In this document: piece by piece, positions 5,651 to 6,971 of the stretch
Position numbering within the stretch: the stretch's first letter is position 1
Layout: every line of letters starts with the position of its first letter
NCBI GenBank assembly: GCA_018610125.1
Contig: JAHEOI010000284.1
Coordinates: forward strand, 1-6,971
DNA: 6,971 nt
Reading direction: 5' to 3'
Source of the DNA: Verrucomicrobiota bacterium
Lineage (GTDB): Bacteria; Verrucomicrobiota; Verrucomicrobiia; Limisphaerales; JAHEOI01
The notes under the pieces: generated by a model
Databases searched by the model: none
Told to the model about the DNA's origin: nothing
Seen by the model: only the letters and a program-made list of their open reading frames with translations
Position numbers and translations under genes: made by a program

Positions 5651-6700
5651 ATGGCAAAGGAGAAGCGAACATCACGTGAAGACCGTAAGGGAATCTTGGC
5701 TGGCGGCAACTGGATCATTGATCGAGTCAAGCTCATCGATGTTTACCCGCAGCCGGAGCAGTTGGCTACCATTCTCGGCGAGAGTCAGGGAACTGGGGGA
5801 GGCCCGTATAATGTATTGATCAATCTGGCGCGAGCCCCGGTTCGTTTTCCGCTGGCCGGTGCGGGACTGGTCGGTGCCGACGCGCTGGGCCAGGAAATCC
5901 TTGAGGATTGCGAGCGCCATCGGATCGACGCTCGGCTCCTCAGGACGACGCCCAAGGCCTCCACCTCTTACACGGACGTCATGACGGTCCGTGGCACAGG
6001 GCAGAGAACGTTCTTCCAAAACCGTGGTGCGAACGCCCTTTGGACCGGGCAAGATCTGAAATTCTCGCAGACCGGGGCGCGAATCTTTTATTTGGGCTAT
6101 TTGCTTCTCTTGGATGCATTGGATGCCGGGGATTCTCAATACGGAACGAGAGCCGCCCGTTTGCTGGCGTCGGCGCAAAGGGCCGGTCTCAAGACCGCTA
6201 TCGATGTTGTCAGCGAGGAGGGCGATCGTTTTCCCAAGGTGCTTGTGCCGGCGGTGAAGCATACGGACTATTGCATCATCAACGAGATTGAGGCCGGGAA
6301 GACCACCGGAATCCAGGTGCGCAAAGACGATGGCCGGCTTGATACCAAGGCCTTAAGTCAGGCCGGGGCCAAGCTTATCGATTACGGTGTCCGTGAAGTC
6401 GTCGCGATCCATTTTGCCGAAGGCGGGTATGTCCGCACCAAAGGGGGTGAGGAAGTATGGCAGCCGTCGTTGAAGGTTGCTTCGGATTTCATCAAGGGGG
6501 GCGCCGGTGCCGGTGATGCCTTTTGCGCCGGAGTATTGATGGGGCTGCACGAAGGATGGGAGCTTCGTCAGACTCTCAAGGCCGCGGTTTGCATGGCTGT
6601 CGCCTCCATGAGTCACCCGACTTGCACGGGCGGGGTCAAAAGTCTCAAAAGCGCTCAAAATTTGACGCGAAAATTCCCGTATCTGCCATCATTGCCGTGA
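5651..6700 (+). CDS. PfkB-family (ribokinase-like) carbohydrate kinase, substrate unknown
   Basis: A cytoplasmic ATP-dependent kinase of the ribokinase/PfkB superfamily, 349 residues. The N-terminal substrate strand LAGGNWIIDRVKLID (16-30) carries a candidate sugar-binding aspartate (Asp24). GTGGGPYNVLINLA (47-60) is the glycine pair plus Asn signature, and AGLVGADALGQEIL (71-84) is the usual GxVGxDxxG segment. TSYTDVMTVRGTGQRTFFQNRGAN follows, as in sugar kinases where this region forms the lid and substrate site. The C-terminal signature reads KGGAGAGDAFCAGVLMG, with the catalytic base Asp289 in GAGD (286-289); many relatives have DTTGAGD instead. About 14 basic residues precede the fold. 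The Shine-Dalgarno is weak (GAGAG at 5634-5638). It converges on a probable arabinose-5-phosphate isomerase gene, so a sugar-phosphate role is likely, but the substrate cannot be read from the sequence. Confidence 0.9.
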   Translation: MAKEKRTSREDRKGILAGGNWIIDRVKLIDVYPQPEQLATILGESQGTGGGPYNVLINLARAPVRFPLAGAGLVGADALGQEILEDCERHRIDARLLRTTPKASTSYTDVMTVRGTGQRTFFQNRGANALWTGQDLKFSQTGARIFYLGYLLLLDALDAGDSQYGTRAARLLASAQRAGLKTAIDVVSEEGDRFPKVLVPAVKHTDYCIINEIEAGKTTGIQVRKDDGRLDTKALSQAGAKLIDYGVREVVAIHFAEGGYVRTKGGEEVWQPSLKVASDFIKGGAGAGDAFCAGVLMGLHEGWELRQTLKAAVCMAVASMSHPTCTGGVKSLKSAQNLTRKFPYLPSLP

Positions 6701-6714
6701 GGGAGCAATTCGGG

Positions 6715-6971
6715 TCACACGAGCTTCAATTTGGGTAGATCCTGGAGGTCGACAATCCCGACCGGGCGCTGGTGGTCGTCGATCACGATCAAATCGTCGA
6801 TGCTCCGGTTGTTGAAGACCCTGAGCGCTTCAACGGCCGGCAGATCCTGCCGGATGTTGATCGGGGATGGGCTCATGACCTCGCTTAATTGCTTGGAAAG
6901 CACATCCTCTTCGCCGGCCATCAGCCGCCGAAGATCGCCGTCGGTGAACACCCCGACAAGCCTGCCGCCCG
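6715..6971 (-). CDS. kdsD: KdsD/KpsF/GutQ-type arabinose-5-phosphate isomerase, C-terminal CBS repeat only
   Basis: Only the last 85 or so residues are present; the frame runs off the right edge, and the GTG at 6949-6951 is an internal valine codon. The readable end is GGRLVGVFTDGDLRRLMAG, then LSEVMSPSPINI, ALRVFNNRSIDDLIVIDDHQ and PVGIVDLQDL, which is the final CBS repeat. The GRLVGxFTDGDLRR sequence joining two CBS repeats is characteristic of the isomerases that convert ribulose 5-phosphate to arabinose 5-phosphate for Kdo, the inner core sugar of lipopolysaccharide; this suggests a Gram-negative type envelope. The SIS sugar-isomerase domain is outside the window. A different CBS-containing protein cannot be wholly excluded. 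The TGA stop at 6715-6717 lies 14 bp from the end of the convergent kinase gene. Confidence 0.85.
   Translation of the reverse strand, partial: GGRLVGVFTDGDLRRLMAGEEDVLSKQLSEVMSPSPINIRQDLPAVEALRVFNNRSIDDLIVIDDHQRPVGIVDLQDLPKLKLV

Noticed and set aside
5672..6262. A minus-strand open frame of 196 codons
   Set aside because: It is antisense to the PfkB kinase, has no ribosome binding site and resembles no family.
6701..6714. Terminator between the convergent kinase and isomerase genes
   Set aside because: The 14-bp gap has no inverted repeat or T-run on either strand.

Overview
This is a window of roughly 57% GC from a bacterial chromosome, with a housekeeping character. Seven coding sequences and one convergent intergenic region carry essentially all of the DNA. 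No tRNA, rRNA, CRISPR array, transposase or integrase is visible. The style of several proteins recalls Verrucomicrobiota: the polyprenyl synthetase, the PfkB kinase with its GGGPYNV segment, the KRHEQPPPGYF small protein behind an ECF sigma factor, and a GCGTTCC heptamer repeat between genes. Nitrospirota is the main alternative. This assignment rests on recollection of family style, not on a search.

Left part, all on the + strand. The window opens inside dinB (DNA polymerase IV), whose 5' end is outside. Next comes pcm (protein-L-isoaspartate methyltransferase) with an unexpected N-terminal export signal. A well-formed promoter follows, and then a compact three-gene cluster: a long-chain polyprenyl diphosphate synthase, an ECF sigma-70 factor 15 bp downstream, and 4 bp further a small single-pass membrane protein that is probably the cognate anti-sigma factor or another sigma partner. 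The cluster links quinone or carrier-lipid side-chain synthesis with a probable envelope-signal regulator.

Middle. Positions 3977-4268 form a convergent intergenic region. It holds a weak terminator-like hairpin, scattered short direct repeats, and a clean 7-bp tandem array (TTCCGTC, four TTCCGCG, TTCCGTC) that stops two bases from the end of the next gene.

Right part. A minus-strand gene encodes a CvpA-like four-helix membrane protein with a C-terminal domain of about 280 residues, the last part of which looks like a small lipocalin-like beta-barrel. A short divergent intergenic region separates it from a + strand PfkB-family sugar kinase. That kinase converges, 14 bp apart, with the 3' end of a minus-strand KdsD/KpsF-type arabinose-5-phosphate isomerase, of which only the last CBS repeat lies in the window.

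No clearly undescribed system was found. The points most worth a second look are the exported methyltransferase, the sigma factor and non-zinc-finger membrane partner pair, the CvpA and lipocalin-like fusion, and the repeat-rich convergent gap.
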